The notes under the pieces are model-generated. The model searched no databases and was not told the DNA's origin. It was given only the letters and a program-made list of their open reading frames with translations. 64,000 nucleotides of DNA. Source: Amycolatopsis palatopharyngis (GTDB lineage Bacteria > Actinomycetota > Actinomycetes > Mycobacteriales > Pseudonocardiaceae). Position 1 is the stretch's first letter; every line of letters begins with the position of its first letter. Positions 37,148 through 46,739 of this stretch are shown here, in pieces. Position numbers and translations under genes: made by a program. The stretch covers positions 36,425-100,424 of the forward strand of contig NZ_PQHZ01000023.1 of the NCBI RefSeq assembly GCF_003385185.1. Reading direction: 5' to 3'.

Positions 37148-37912
37148 ATGGAGTTGGACGAGCAGATTGTTCTGGTGACCGGCGGTGCCCGCGGGGTTGG
37201 CCGTGCCGTGTCGCGCGCCTTCGCCGCACAGGGAGCGCGGGTCGTGGTGAACTACTACCGCAGCGCGGAGGAGGCGGCGGCACTTGTGGCGGAGCTCGGC
37301 CCCGAACGTGCTGTGGCCGTGCGGGCGGACGTCACAGATGCCGGTCAGGTCGGGGAGTTGTTCGCGACCGTGCGGGAGCATTTTGGGAGCCCGGTGACCA
37401 CGGTGATCAACAATGCGCTCCGGGATTACTCGTTCAACGGCGATGCCCGGGCCACAGCGGAGTCGATCGGATGGAGTGAGTTCGCGGCACAGTTCGAGGG
37501 CAGCGTCCGCGGTTCGCTCAACACCATTCAGGCCGCCGTCGACGATATGCGGGTCCGCGGATGGGGGCGGATCATCAACGTCGGCACCAACCTGTTTCAG
37601 AACCCGGTGGTCGCCTACCACGACTACACGGCCGCGAAGGCGGCGTTGCTGTCGTTGACTCGAACTTGCGCGGTCGATCTCGGCCCAGCGGGTGTCACGG
37701 TGAACATGGTCTCCGGTGGGCTGCTGCGGACCACCGACGCCAGTGCCGCCACCCCGCAGGCGGTGTTCGACCAGATCGCCGCGAGCACCCCGCTGCGAAA
37801 GGTGACCACGCCCGAAGAGTTCGCCGACGCCGTCCTGCTGTTCGCCTCACCGTGGGCTCGTTCGATCACCGGGCAGAACCTGGTTGTCGACGGTGGACTC
37901 GTCATGACCTAG
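37148..37912 (+). CDS. SDR-family oxidoreductase (3-oxoacyl-ACP reductase-like)
   Basis: A 254-residue classical SDR: cofactor motif TGGARGVGRAV (about 12-22), NNALRD in place of the usual NNAG, and catalytic YTAAK (DYTAAKAALL). Thr occupies the position of the catalytic Ser. The C-terminal ITGQNLVVDGG is typical of FabG-like proteins. It stands alone upstream of a decayed region, so its pathway is unclear. Confidence 0.83.
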   Translation: MELDEQIVLVTGGARGVGRAVSRAFAAQGARVVVNYYRSAEEAAALVAELGPERAVAVRADVTDAGQVGELFATVREHFGSPVTTVINNALRDYSFNGDARATAESIGWSEFAAQFEGSVRGSLNTIQAAVDDMRVRGWGRIINVGTNLFQNPVVAYHDYTAAKAALLSLTRTCAVDLGPAGVTVNMVSGGLLRTTDASAATPQAVFDQIAASTPLRKVTTPEEFADAVLLFASPWARSITGQNLVVDGGLVMT

Positions 37913-38142
37913 GCATCGCTTGTACCGAGGCCCCGCTTCTCCGCCCTCACCGGCCCATCCACGCCTCCGCAGTGGTGGGGCAACCCAACCGGGAGGCGCG
38001 GGCCAGCCCCGTCGGAGCCGGGATCGATGCCCAGCATCGCGCCCACCTCCACCGTGTCGGACACCCGCACGATCTTGATCATCAGGTGGGTGCCGATGTT
38101 GCCCCACCCGATGATCGCGACCTTCCTCTTCTGCATGTCCAT
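37909..38142 (-). pseudogene. Acetaldehyde dehydrogenase (acylating) N-terminal fragment
   Basis: A well-placed GAGGAG precedes ATG 38142, and the first 45 codons read KRKVAIIGWGNIGTHLMIKI and MLGIDPGSDGAG, the NAD-binding start of MhpF/BphJ-type acylating acetaldehyde dehydrogenase. After about residue 50 the match is lost and the frame ends at 37909. The usual protein is about 300 residues, so this is a truncated relic. Confidence 0.7.
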
Positions 38143-38210
38143 GTCTCCTCGTGGGGACCGCACAAGCGTGCGGTGATCAAGGGAAATGCCTGGCCGGGAC
38201 CGGCAGTTGC

Positions 38211-38395
38211 TCAGCCGTCGAATCGGGCATCGACCGTGCCCAGACCGGTGGTCGTCGCGATGACCTCGTCGCCCGACACCACGGGCGACATCGGACCAGT
38301 GCGCCGGAAAGCACCACCTGACCGGCGCGTAGCGGCTCGCCGAACTCCCGGGCCGTCCGGGCGAGCCAGCTGAGAGCGGCCAGTGGGTCGCCCAC
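38211..38395 (-). pseudogene. 2-keto-4-pentenoate hydratase C-terminal fragment
   Basis: The frame reads GDPLAALSWLARTAREFGEP and LRAGQVVLSGALV, the last third of an MhpD/BphH hydratase. Then a frameshift leads to the terminal segment PMSPVVSGDEVIATTTGLGT and VDARFDG. The N-terminal two-thirds are absent. It lies just upstream of the MhpF-like fragment, the order found in meta-cleavage operons. Confidence 0.65.
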
Positions 38396-38430
38396 TGGTG
38401 CGGAGGGGCAGGGCGTTCCGGTGCCTGCTC

Positions 38431-38836
38431 GACGGCCTCAAACCGGAGCGCATCCGGCTCGCGCACGAAGCGCTGGGCATCGGCCGGGCCGCTATCGGCC
38501 GCGCCGTGCGGTACGCGAAGGAGCGGGTCGTGTTCGACCGTCTCTTCGGGCAGAACCAGGGCATCGCGTTTCCCTTCGCCGAAGCCGTGACCAGGCTCAA
38601 TGCGGCAGAATTGATGGCCCGCAACGCGGCGTGGCGCTACGACAAGGGGCTGCCCTGCGGGCGGGAGGCGAACATGGCGAAGTGGTTGTGCGCGGACGCG
38701 GGATCCGCCGCCGATCAGGGCTGTCCAGACTCACGGCGGCATGGTCTACGCCAGGGAGTACCACGTCGAACGGTACTTCCGCGAGTCACGCATTCTTCGC
38801 CTCGCGCCGGTGAGCCAGGAGATGGTCATGAACTAA
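38431..38836 (+). pseudogene. Acyl-CoA dehydrogenase 3' fragment
   Basis: Codons read ERIRLAHEALGIGRAAIGRA, FGQNQGIAFPFAEAVTRLNA and GREANMAKWLCADAG, then after a frameshift near 38715 continue VQTHGGMVYAREYHVERYFR and ILRLAPVSQEMVMN to TAA. This is the last third of an acyl-CoA dehydrogenase. The start is lost at the junction with the hydratase fragment on the opposite strand. Confidence 0.7.
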
Positions 38837-38989
38837 GTGTCGACCCACGTGCTCGGCCTGCCAAGGTCGTACTGAACGGAGAGTGTGGATTTCCGCAGGC
38901 AGGCAGGCGAGCCCAAGGTCCCTCTGGCGAGCTGATCGAGTTTTCCGTCAATATTTGATCGTCTGCCGGATGCCTGGAATCGTGACAGC

Positions 38990-39892
38990 GTGGAGTTGCG
39001 TCACCTAGCTGGATTCGTCGCGGTCGCCGAAGAGCTGCACTTCGGTCGTGCAGCGGCACGGCTACACATGGCTCAGTCGCCATTGAGCCAGCAAATTCGG
39101 CTGCTAGAACGTGACCTCGGTGTCACGTTGTTCGACCGGAGTACCCGGTCGGTTCATCTGACTGCGGCGGGCGAGTCGTTCCTGGAACCTGCCCGTAGGG
39201 TGCTGGCGGAAGCTTCGGTCGCGCGTCGCACGGTGCAGGCAGCGAACCTGGGTGAAGTCGGCCGCATCACGGTCGGCTTCGCGGGAGCAAGCGCCTACTC
39301 GGCACTGCCCCTGCTGACGAGGGCCGTCAACTCCGAACTGCCGGGGATAGAGCTTGCCTTACGAGGCCAGACATACTCGGGCGAAGCACTGGGACGCATT
39401 ACCGACGGCACGCTCGATCTGGGTTTCGTCGCACTTCCGGTTCGTCGTGGCATCTCAGCGCGGGTGGTGCGGGTCGAGCAGTTGGTCCTCGCCCTGCCGG
39501 ATACGCACCTCCTTGCCGACCGGGTCAGCGTCCACCTGACGGCGCTAACCCAGGAACGATTCGTGACCTTCCCTGCCTCGCGCGGGTCTGCCATACGCGA
39601 CGCGGCCGTGCATGCGTGCCTCGATGCCGGGTTCTCGCCGATGATCAGCCAGGAGGCACCGGACGCATACAACCTGCTCGCGCTCGTCGGCGCGGGCGTC
39701 GGTGTGGCCATAGTCGTCGAATCAGCCCAGAACATCCACTTGGAACATGTCGTATTCCGGCCCATCGCGGGAGACGTACTGCCTCTCCCCATCGCCTTGG
39801 CGTGGCGTTCGGGCAACAACTCGGCAGCGCTGCGATCGGTGCTACGGGTCGCCGAAGACGTCCTGCCGACACCTGCTGATTATATAGAATGA
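38990..39892 (+). CDS. LysR-family transcriptional regulator
   Basis: A 300-residue LysR protein. The N-terminal HTH spans ELHFGRAAARLHMAQSPLSQ QIRLLERDLGVTLF and the effector domain begins near residue 90. GTG at 38990 gives the standard MELRHLAGFVAVAEE start. It precedes, on the same strand, the dehydrogenase/CaiB/TRAP cluster and is a likely activator of it, although most LysR activators are divergent from their target. Confidence 0.85.
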   Translation: MELRHLAGFVAVAEELHFGRAAARLHMAQSPLSQQIRLLERDLGVTLFDRSTRSVHLTAAGESFLEPARRVLAEASVARRTVQAANLGEVGRITVGFAGASAYSALPLLTRAVNSELPGIELALRGQTYSGEALGRITDGTLDLGFVALPVRRGISARVVRVEQLVLALPDTHLLADRVSVHLTALTQERFVTFPASRGSAIRDAAVHACLDAGFSPMISQEAPDAYNLLALVGAGVGVAIVVESAQNIHLEHVVFRPIAGDVLPLPIALAWRSGNNSAALRSVLRVAEDVLPTPADYIE

Positions 39893-40020
39893 CGTCTCAC
39901 CGCTTAAGCCGATTGGTCTTGGACAAATCTTAATCCGATCAGTCAGAGTGATTGGTGTCTCCAGAACGGGAACGGCCACCCGCTCACAATCCTCACTCTT
40001 CGCTTGATCGAAAGGTCATA

Positions 40021-41727
40021 ATGAATTTTGCCGACCGTGACCCCGCGTTGCGCCCGCTGGTGGACAGGTTGCTGTCGCCTGCGGACCGAGCACGCCTTGA
40101 GCCGATGCTCACCGAGCTCGGTGCACTTGCGGCGGGCGAGCTCGATCGGCTCGCCGCCACCGCTGATGCCAATCCGCCGGTGTTGCGTCAGTACTCGCCG
40201 AGCGGTGAGCGAATCGATGAAGTTGACTACCATCCTGCTTACGCGCGGATGGTGGAGTTGGCGTTCGGGCGATTCGGCCTTGCCGCGATGTCGCACCGTT
40301 CCGGCGTGCTGGGTTGGCCCGCACCTGCGCCGCACGTGGTGAAGTACTCGCTGTCCTACCTCTTCGTGCAAGCTGAGTTCGGGCTGGCGTGTCCGATGTC
40401 GATGACGGATTCGGCAGCCCGCATCCTCCGTATGTTCGATCCGGACCGATTCGCGGAGGAGATCGCTGCGCTTACCGCAACGGACATGAGTTCGCTGTCC
40501 ACAGGAGCGATGTTCATGACAGAGAAGCAGGGCGGAACCGACATCGCGCAGACAGCGACCGAGGCGACCAACCATGGTACACATTGGACATTGCGCGGGA
40601 ACAAGTGGTTCGCGTCCAATGTCTCGGCCGATGTCATCCTGACGCTGGCACGGGTTCCTGGCCAAGGCGCGGGGACCAGGGGCCTCGGTATGTTCCTGGT
40701 CCCCCGGCTGCTTCCGGACGGTAACCGAAACACCTACCGCATAGATCGGCTCAAGGACAAACTCGGAAGCAGGTCGATGGCCAGTGGGGAGGTCACGCTC
40801 GAGGACGCGTATGCGCTTCCGGTAGGTGAGCTCGCCGACGGATTCCGTCAGATGGCGGAGATGCTCAACGTCTCCCGCTTGTCCAATGCTATGCGGGCCT
40901 GCGCCTTGATGCGTCGGGCCGTGTTCGAGTCGATCGAGCACACTCGCGGCCGGAATGTCTTCGGAAAGTCGTTGTTCGACCAGCCATTGATGCGCGTGAC
41001 GTTGTTGCCCATGCTCCTCGACACCGAGGCCGCGCTAGGACTGGTTCTCGAGGCGGCGGTCCGGCTTGACGAGGCTGACGCAGGCGATGCCTACTCGCGA
41101 CGGCTGATCCGGATGCTGACGCCGCTGGCCAAATACACGGTGTGCAAGCAGGCGCGTCGGGTCACCGGCGAGGCGATGGAGGTTCGCGGAGGCAACGGTT
41201 ACATCGAGGACTGGGTCAACCCCAGGCTGTTGCGTGACGCGCACCTGGGGTCGATCTGGGAAGGTTCCTCCAATGTAATCGCGCTCGACGTCCTGCGGTG
41301 CATGCGGCGTGAAGCTTTGCACCGCACTGTTGTCGACGAGTACGACGGGCGGCTACGCGCCATCGAGAATCCCGATGTGCAGAACACGGTTGCGGCGCTC
41401 GTCAAGCGATGGGAGGCAGTCCGAAACGAGGGTGAGGAACTGCTGGGCAGGGCGCCGGACGAGCAGCAGGCGCGGATCGGCAGTTATGCCGAGTCGATGA
41501 CACACACCGTGATGGCGTCGCTGTTGGTGGAGCAGGCAGCGCACGAGGCAGGAAACCGTCGGTATCGCAAGTTGTTGGTCGCGAACACCTACGTGTGCTT
41601 GCTGGATTCCGCGATGACGAGGCCGCACATCGCTCTCGACTACCTGGGAGAACTGGCCGACGGTGGCCACGTGTCCCTGGACGTTGCCTTGGCCGCACTG
41701 GATCGCCAGGAGGTCGCATATGCGTGA
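40021..41727 (+). CDS. Acyl-CoA dehydrogenase, AidB-like
   Basis: A 568-residue dehydrogenase, longer than the usual 380-400 and similar to the AidB/ACAD-11 branch. The FAD signature is GAMFMTEKQGGTDIAQT, with WTLRGNKWFASN, GLGMFLVPR and the C-terminal VRGGNGYIEDWVNPRLLRDA and SIWEGSSNVIALD. The C-terminal extension of about 150 residues is helical. It overlaps the CaiB gene, indicating joint action on one CoA ester. Confidence 0.85.
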   Translation: MNFADRDPALRPLVDRLLSPADRARLEPMLTELGALAAGELDRLAATADANPPVLRQYSPSGERIDEVDYHPAYARMVELAFGRFGLAAMSHRSGVLGWPAPAPHVVKYSLSYLFVQAEFGLACPMSMTDSAARILRMFDPDRFAEEIAALTATDMSSLSTGAMFMTEKQGGTDIAQTATEATNHGTHWTLRGNKWFASNVSADVILTLARVPGQGAGTRGLGMFLVPRLLPDGNRNTYRIDRLKDKLGSRSMASGEVTLEDAYALPVGELADGFRQMAEMLNVSRLSNAMRACALMRRAVFESIEHTRGRNVFGKSLFDQPLMRVTLLPMLLDTEAALGLVLEAAVRLDEADAGDAYSRRLIRMLTPLAKYTVCKQARRVTGEAMEVRGGNGYIEDWVNPRLLRDAHLGSIWEGSSNVIALDVLRCMRREALHRTVVDEYDGRLRAIENPDVQNTVAALVKRWEAVRNEGEELLGRAPDEQQARIGSYAESMTHTVMASLLVEQAAHEAGNRRYRKLLVANTYVCLLDSAMTRPHIALDYLGELADGGHVSLDVALAALDRQEVAYA

Positions 41728-42982
41728 AGCGGACACAGCGCAGTGCGGGCTGGCGCAGGGCGCAACGCGGCACCGCCCGGCGCCACTCAAGGGCATCAGG
41801 GTCGTGGATCTGTCGAAGATTCTGGCCGGTCCCTACGTGACCATGTCGTTGGCCGATCTCGGTGCGGATGTTATCAAGGTTGAGCATCCTGACGGGGGCG
41901 ACCCGACCAGGCACTGGGGCCCTCCGTTCAATGGGCCGGATGCGACGTACTACCTGGCGACCAATCGCAACAAGCGTTCGGTAACGCTCGACCTGAAGTC
42001 GCCGGATGGGCAGGAGGCGGTGCACCGCCTCATCGCAGGCGCCGATGTAGTCGTCGAGAACTTCCGGCCGGGTAGCTCACTGGCACGGGTGTTCGACCAC
42101 GAAGCACTCAGTGCGACATATCCGAAACTGGTGGTACTGCACGTCTCCGCGTTCGGCGAGACTGGTCCTTTGCGCGCTGAGCCCGGCTACGACATGGTGG
42201 CGCAGGCGGCGGCGGGTCTCATGTCGCTTACCGGCGAGCCAGGAGGCCCGCCGGTCAAGGCCGGGTATGCGATGGGTGACCTCAGTGCGGCCCTGTTCGG
42301 CGTCATCGGTGTCCTGTCGGCGCTCGTTGAACGCGCCCGTACGGGCCTCGGCCAGTGTGTGACAACCTCGCTGTACGAGTCGCAGCTTGCCTTGCACATC
42401 AACTGGGCGACCGGGTATTTCGCCACCGGTGAGACGCCGTCTCGACTGGGCTCGGGGCATCCGAGTCTCGTGCCGTATCAGGCCTACCCGGCGTCAGATG
42501 GTTATTTCGTGATCGCCGTGGGCAACGACCAACTATGGCAGCGGTTGTGCGAGGTGATTGACCGTGCCGATCTGGCTGCGGACCCGAGGTTCACCACTAA
42601 CAGAGACCGGGTGAATCACCGCAAAGAACTCAACGCCGAACTCGACGCGACGCTAAGCGGCGACACCGTCAGCAACTGGTGTGGCGCTCTGAAAAGCGGC
42701 GGCGTCCCGGCCACATCGATCCGGACGCTGGATGAGATTTACAGCTGTCCACAGACCGAGGCGCTCGGGATGGTCACTACGGTGGATCATCCCGCCGTCG
42801 GCCCGCTCGACCAGGTCGCCTTCCCGGTCAGCTACCGCGGTTCGCGGCCCGAAGTTCGCACCGCACCACCGATGCTCGGTCAACACAACCATGAGGTGCT
42901 CGCCCAACTCGGGTACGAGGACGAAGCGATCCGACGGTTGACGCACTCTGTCACGCCCGAACCTCGTGAAGAGGAATTTTGA
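41720..42982 (+). CDS. CaiB/BaiF-family CoA-transferase
   Basis: A 420-residue class III CoA-transferase: start of homology LKGIRVVDLSKILAGPYVTM, NRNKRSVTLDLKSPDG, catalytic Asp expected in PGYDMVAQAAAGLMSLTG, and GHPSLVPYQAYPASDGYF. It transfers CoA to a carboxylic acid. ATG at 41720 overlaps the dehydrogenase stop. Together with the downstream TRAP genes it forms an uptake, activation and oxidation module. Confidence 0.88.
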   Translation: MREADTAQCGLAQGATRHRPAPLKGIRVVDLSKILAGPYVTMSLADLGADVIKVEHPDGGDPTRHWGPPFNGPDATYYLATNRNKRSVTLDLKSPDGQEAVHRLIAGADVVVENFRPGSSLARVFDHEALSATYPKLVVLHVSAFGETGPLRAEPGYDMVAQAAAGLMSLTGEPGGPPVKAGYAMGDLSAALFGVIGVLSALVERARTGLGQCVTTSLYESQLALHINWATGYFATGETPSRLGSGHPSLVPYQAYPASDGYFVIAVGNDQLWQRLCEVIDRADLAADPRFTTNRDRVNHRKELNAELDATLSGDTVSNWCGALKSGGVPATSIRTLDEIYSCPQTEALGMVTTVDHPAVGPLDQVAFPVSYRGSRPEVRTAPPMLGQHNHEVLAQLGYEDEAIRRLTHSVTPEPREEEF

Positions 42983-43101
42983 TACTCGCAACGCAATAGT
43001 TAACCGACAGGACGTATTGGATCTATGTCAATCGTTCGGGGAGTGTGTTGTGCAAAGCACTGTCGGCGAACGATTTGGCTCACTTGAGGAGCACAAACGT
43101 C

Positions 43102-44232
43102 ATGAGGAAAGCAATTGCTACGACTGCCTTCGCCATCGTTGGAACCCTTGGCCTGATCGCCTGCGGCACTTCCGGGGCTCCAGGCGCCGACGGCGAGGGT
43201 CTGCCGAGCCAGATCGTGTGGAGTACGTATGGCACCGGGACCTCAACCTACGCCGACGCGGCCGCGGTCGCCAACGCAATAACCACGAACCAGGGCACGA
43301 GGATCCGGATCATCACCTCGGACACGGCCATCGGTCGGCTGACACCGGTACGCAACGGGCAGGCCCAGATGTCGCGGACAGGTGATGACTACATCTACGC
43401 CTTCGAGGGCGACCATGACTTCGCCACCAAGGAGTGGGGACCGCAAGACGTTCGCGTGGTGTGGCCTGCCCCGCTAGACACCGGATTGCTTGTGCGGGAC
43501 GACTCTGGCATCCAGAACGTCGAGGACCTGCGCGGCAAACGGTTCCCGCGGACCACCGCCAATCCCTCGGTGAACAACAAGCTGGAGGCATACCTTGCCT
43601 ACGGAGGACTCACCTGGGACGACGTGCAGGTGGTGGAGATGGGATATGGCGAACAGCCTGATGCGCTGAAGGCAGGCAAGATCGACGTCCTGTTCCACGC
43701 GGTATACGGAGCGGCGCTCTATGAGTTGGAAAGCGCGTTCCCGGTGCGCTGGTTGAGTATCGACGACGACTCCGTGGCGAAGGTCGAGGCCATCGAAGAC
43801 ACCGCTCCCTCCGTCGAGATCGGGGTGTTCGATGAAGCGCCCGGCCAGGAGAAGGGCGAAACGGCCGTGGGTCTCCGCTACGCCGTACCGGTCGTGGCGT
43901 GGGCTGAGGCCGATCAGACGCTGGTGTACGAGACCGTCAAGGCCATTCATGGCAACTTCGACAGCTACAAAGACGCGACAGCCAACACTCCCGCCTGGAG
44001 CCTGGAGAACATTCAGACCGAGCCGCGGCAGGTCCCCTTTCACCCGGGCTTGGTCCGGTTCCTCGAGGAGAACGACGCCTGGAGCGCTGAGGCCGAGGCC
44101 CGGAACAACCAGTTGATCAAGCGCGGGGAAGCGCTCAGGGCCGGGTGGAACGGCTTCATCGAGGACGCAGGCGACGGCAACGTCGGAAAGGCATGGACAG
44201 CCTGGAAAGACAAGAACGTCCCGGCTGAATGA
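43102..44232 (+). CDS. TAXI-family TRAP transporter solute-binding lipoprotein
   Basis: A 376-residue extracytoplasmic binding protein. The signal peptide has the lipobox LIACG with lipidated Cys at about residue 20. The mature part follows the TAXI pattern: YGTGTSTYADAAAVANAI, then VRNGQAQMSRTGDDYIYAFE and VEDLRGKRFPRTTANPSVNN. ATG at 43102 is preferred to upstream Mets because the signal peptide starts there. It delivers a carboxylate-type ligand to the following permease. Confidence 0.87.
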   Translation: MRKAIATTAFAIVGTLGLIACGTSGAPGADGEGLPSQIVWSTYGTGTSTYADAAAVANAITTNQGTRIRIITSDTAIGRLTPVRNGQAQMSRTGDDYIYAFEGDHDFATKEWGPQDVRVVWPAPLDTGLLVRDDSGIQNVEDLRGKRFPRTTANPSVNNKLEAYLAYGGLTWDDVQVVEMGYGEQPDALKAGKIDVLFHAVYGAALYELESAFPVRWLSIDDDSVAKVEAIEDTAPSVEIGVFDEAPGQEKGETAVGLRYAVPVVAWAEADQTLVYETVKAIHGNFDSYKDATANTPAWSLENIQTEPRQVPFHPGLVRFLEENDAWSAEAEARNNQLIKRGEALRAGWNGFIEDAGDGNVGKAWTAWKDKNVPAE

Positions 44233-44330
44233 GGGGCCGCATATCGCGGTGTGGCCGGGCGCGGTAGATGCCCCGGCCCGGCGACATGGTTGAACGTCGC
44301 AGGGACGCTCCAGAGAGAGGATCATTCGAC

Positions 44331-46427
44331 ATGAACGTACGGTGCAACACCTTCTGGCGCGCGGTCGTCATATCCTTCACCGTGCTGGGGCTGCTGTTGA
44401 CGGTAAGCCAGGCGTTCTTCTGGAACCCGTTCGGCGGCACGTTGCTTCAGGCGCAGTTCCTGTACGCCATCCTGGCGATCTTTCTCCCGCTGGTGTTCGT
44501 GATTTTCCCCGCTCGCAAGGAATCCACGAGGAACGTCGCCTGGTACGACATGCTCCTGTTCGTCGGCGCGATCGTGGTGAACGTCTACTTCGCCTATAAC
44601 GCGGAGAACATCGTCACCATGGGGTGGGACTACACCGGCCCTCCGCTAGCGCTGGCCTTCAGCTTCGTGTTGTGGGTCTTGGTTGTCGAGGCGCTGCGTC
44701 GGACGGCAGGGCCGGTGGTGGCGGTGATCGCCGTGGTGTTCTCGGTCTACCCCTTGTTCGCGGGTCATGTGCCCATCGGGTTTCTCCAGGGCATCGAGTT
44801 CGACCTGCCCAGCGCGGCCCGGATGCACGCCATGGGTGGGGACAGCATTCTGGGCCTGCCGTTGCAGGCGGCGGCGAGCATCCTCATCGGCTTTCTGTTC
44901 TTCGGCGTGGTGCTCAAGCACACCGGCGGTGCGCGCTTTTTCTTCGAGTTCGCGCAGTCGCTGTTCGGGCATGCCCGGGGAGGATCGGCGAAGGTCTCGG
45001 TCGTGAGCTCGGCCTCGATGGGCATGATGAGCGGCAGTGCGGTGTCCAACGTGCTGACAACCGGTCCGATGACCATCCCGGCGATGAAGAAGGGGGGGTT
45101 TCCGGGCCGGTACGCGGCGGGTGTGGAGGCCACCGCTTCCTCCGGTGGCTCGATCACACCCCCGATCATGGGCGCCGCGGCGTTCCTGATGGTGTCGTTC
45201 GTCGGCGTTCCCTATCGAGAGGTCGCGGTGGCAGCAGCCATTCCCGCTGTGCTCTACTTCCTCGGCATTTTCGCGCAGATCGATGCGTTCTCGGCGAAGT
45301 CCAAGCTCAGCGGCATGCCGCGGGCCAAGCTGCCTCGGACGCTGCCCGTGCTGGTGTCCGGTTGGCCCTACGTTGTGGCATTGGCGGGTCTGCTGGTGCT
45401 GCTGGTGGTCTACCGCAGGGAGGCTCAGGCACCGTTCATCATCGTCGCGGCTCTCATCATGGTCGCTGCCTTGAGGCGAACCGAGCGGTTGACGCTTCGG
45501 GGCCTGGTCGAGATGTTTTTCGCCGCGGGTAAGACGATTGCGGAAATCCTGGGCATCATCGCGGGTGTCGGTTTGATCGTGGGCGGCCTGTCCATGTCGG
45601 GGGTCTCACTGTCGCTGGCCCGAGAGCTGGTTGTACTGGTGGGAGACAATGTACTTCTGATTCTCTTCGCCGGCGCGGTCACCTCGTTCGTGCTGGGCAT
45701 GGGCATGACCGTCTCGGCGGTCTACGTGTTCCTGGCTATCGTGATGGCGCCCGCGATTGTCGCGTTGGGAATCGACCCGATCGCCGCGCACCTGTTCGTC
45801 ATCTACTGGGCCACCGTCTCCTACATCACTCCTCCGGTGGCCCTAGCAGCCTTTGCGGCCGCGGGCATCGCAGGGACACGACCCATGCAGACCAGTCTGA
45901 CGGCCATGCGGCTAGGCGTGGTCAAGTACGTCATCCCGTTCTGCTTCGCGCTCAACCCCGCTCTGGTCGGCCAGGCGAGCCTTCCGGAGATTGCGTTCAC
46001 GTTCGGCATGGCCGTCCTGGGTGTGACGATGATGGCCTACAGCTTCGAAGGCTGGATGGCGGGGATCAACCGGCCCATGCACTGGGTCGCGCGAATCATC
46101 GGATCCCTCGCCGGCCTTGCGATGCTTGCCCCCGAAACGACCAGCAGCCTGCTCGGTTTGGCTGTAGCGGTGGCCGTCGTGGTCATCACCCGTCTCGCGT
46201 CACCGGCGACCCGCGGAACCACCGGTAGCACGCCTGATCAGCCGGCTCCGGGAAGTGCTGATCGCGGTGAGCTTCCCACGGGCGAAGACGGACCGATCGG
46301 AGTCAACATCTGGCAGGGCAACTTCCCTCACCACAACACCAAAGACGACGGCTACTTCGGCACCGCCCCAGCAGATTCCTTCAGGCCGAACGGTTTCGGC
46401 CTGTACAACACCTCCGGCAACGTCTGA
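44331..46427 (+). CDS. TRAP transporter fused 4TM-12TM permease, with a foreign FGE-derived tail
   Basis: 698 residues. Residues about 1-640 are a fused DctQM/TAXI-type permease of many membrane helices, with [40 protein letters not shown] and [27 protein letters not shown] precedes ATG 44331. The last ~45 residues ([35 protein letters not shown]) match the conserved core of formylglycine-generating enzyme, where GNV is normally followed by WEW. The natural permease end was evidently replaced by a gene fragment. Whether the tail affects function is unknown. Confidence 0.85.
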   Translation: MNVRCNTFWRAVVISFTVLGLLLTVSQAFFWNPFGGTLLQAQFLYAILAIFLPLVFVIFPARKESTRNVAWYDMLLFVGAIVVNVYFAYNAENIVTMGWDYTGPPLALAFSFVLWVLVVEALRRTAGPVVAVIAVVFSVYPLFAGHVPIGFLQGIEFDLPSAARMHAMGGDSILGLPLQAAASILIGFLFFGVVLKHTGGARFFFEFAQSLFGHARGGSAKVSVVSSASMGMMSGSAVSNVLTTGPMTIPAMKKGGFPGRYAAGVEATASSGGSITPPIMGAAAFLMVSFVGVPYREVAVAAAIPAVLYFLGIFAQIDAFSAKSKLSGMPRAKLPRTLPVLVSGWPYVVALAGLLVLLVVYRREAQAPFIIVAALIMVAALRRTERLTLRGLVEMFFAAGKTIAEILGIIAGVGLIVGGLSMSGVSLSLARELVVLVGDNVLLILFAGAVTSFVLGMGMTVSAVYVFLAIVMAPAIVALGIDPIAAHLFVIYWATVSYITPPVALAAFAAAGIAGTRPMQTSLTAMRLGVVKYVIPFCFALNPALVGQASLPEIAFTFGMAVLGVTMMAYSFEGWMAGINRPMHWVARIIGSLAGLAMLAPETTSSLLGLAVAVAVVVITRLASPATRGTTGSTPDQPAPGSADRGELPTGEDGPIGVNIWQGNFPHHNTKDDGYFGTAPADSFRPNGFGLYNTSGNV

Positions 46428-46439
46428 GGGAAAGGACGC

Positions 46440-46590
46440 CGTCGTCGATGAGCCAGGTTTGCGGCTGTGGCACAGGCCGTGGAAGGTCGGGCCGGGTTTG
46501 ATGGGGTGGAGCCGATGGATGGGGTTGGTGATGTGGGTGTTGCCGTCGGCGGCAGGGCGAGGGTTCGCTGCCAGAGCGCCCCAGCTCATA
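46440..46590 (-). mobile_element. Tyrosine integrase remnant
   Basis: One minus-strand frame reads HITNPIHRLHPIKPGPTFHG then LCHSRK, and the neighbouring frame reads QTWLIDDGV. Joined, they give the FHxLRHSxKTWLIxDGV block of actinobacterial phage-type integrases, with the catalytic Arg changed to Cys and a frameshift. Only this stub remains, next to the FGE fragment. Confidence 0.45.
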
Positions 46591-46645
46591 TGAATTCCTC
46601 AGCCGCTGACCGGATGACGGGGCAGTCGCACACCCCACCACCGGC

Positions 46646-46688
46646 CGAAGCCCGGCGCCTGTCTCGACGACAACGACGCCGGGCTTCG
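46646..46688. terminator. Bidirectional hairpin terminator
   Basis: CGAAGCCCGGCG (46646-46657) pairs perfectly with CGCCGGGCTTCG (46677-46688) around a 19-base loop. It lies between the TRAP operon and the convergent epimerase gene and could end both transcripts. Confidence 0.6.
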
Positions 46689-46739
46689 TTCAGTGAACGG
46701 CCGAATCACTCCTGCACGGCCTCGGCCGCTCCTTCGGCC

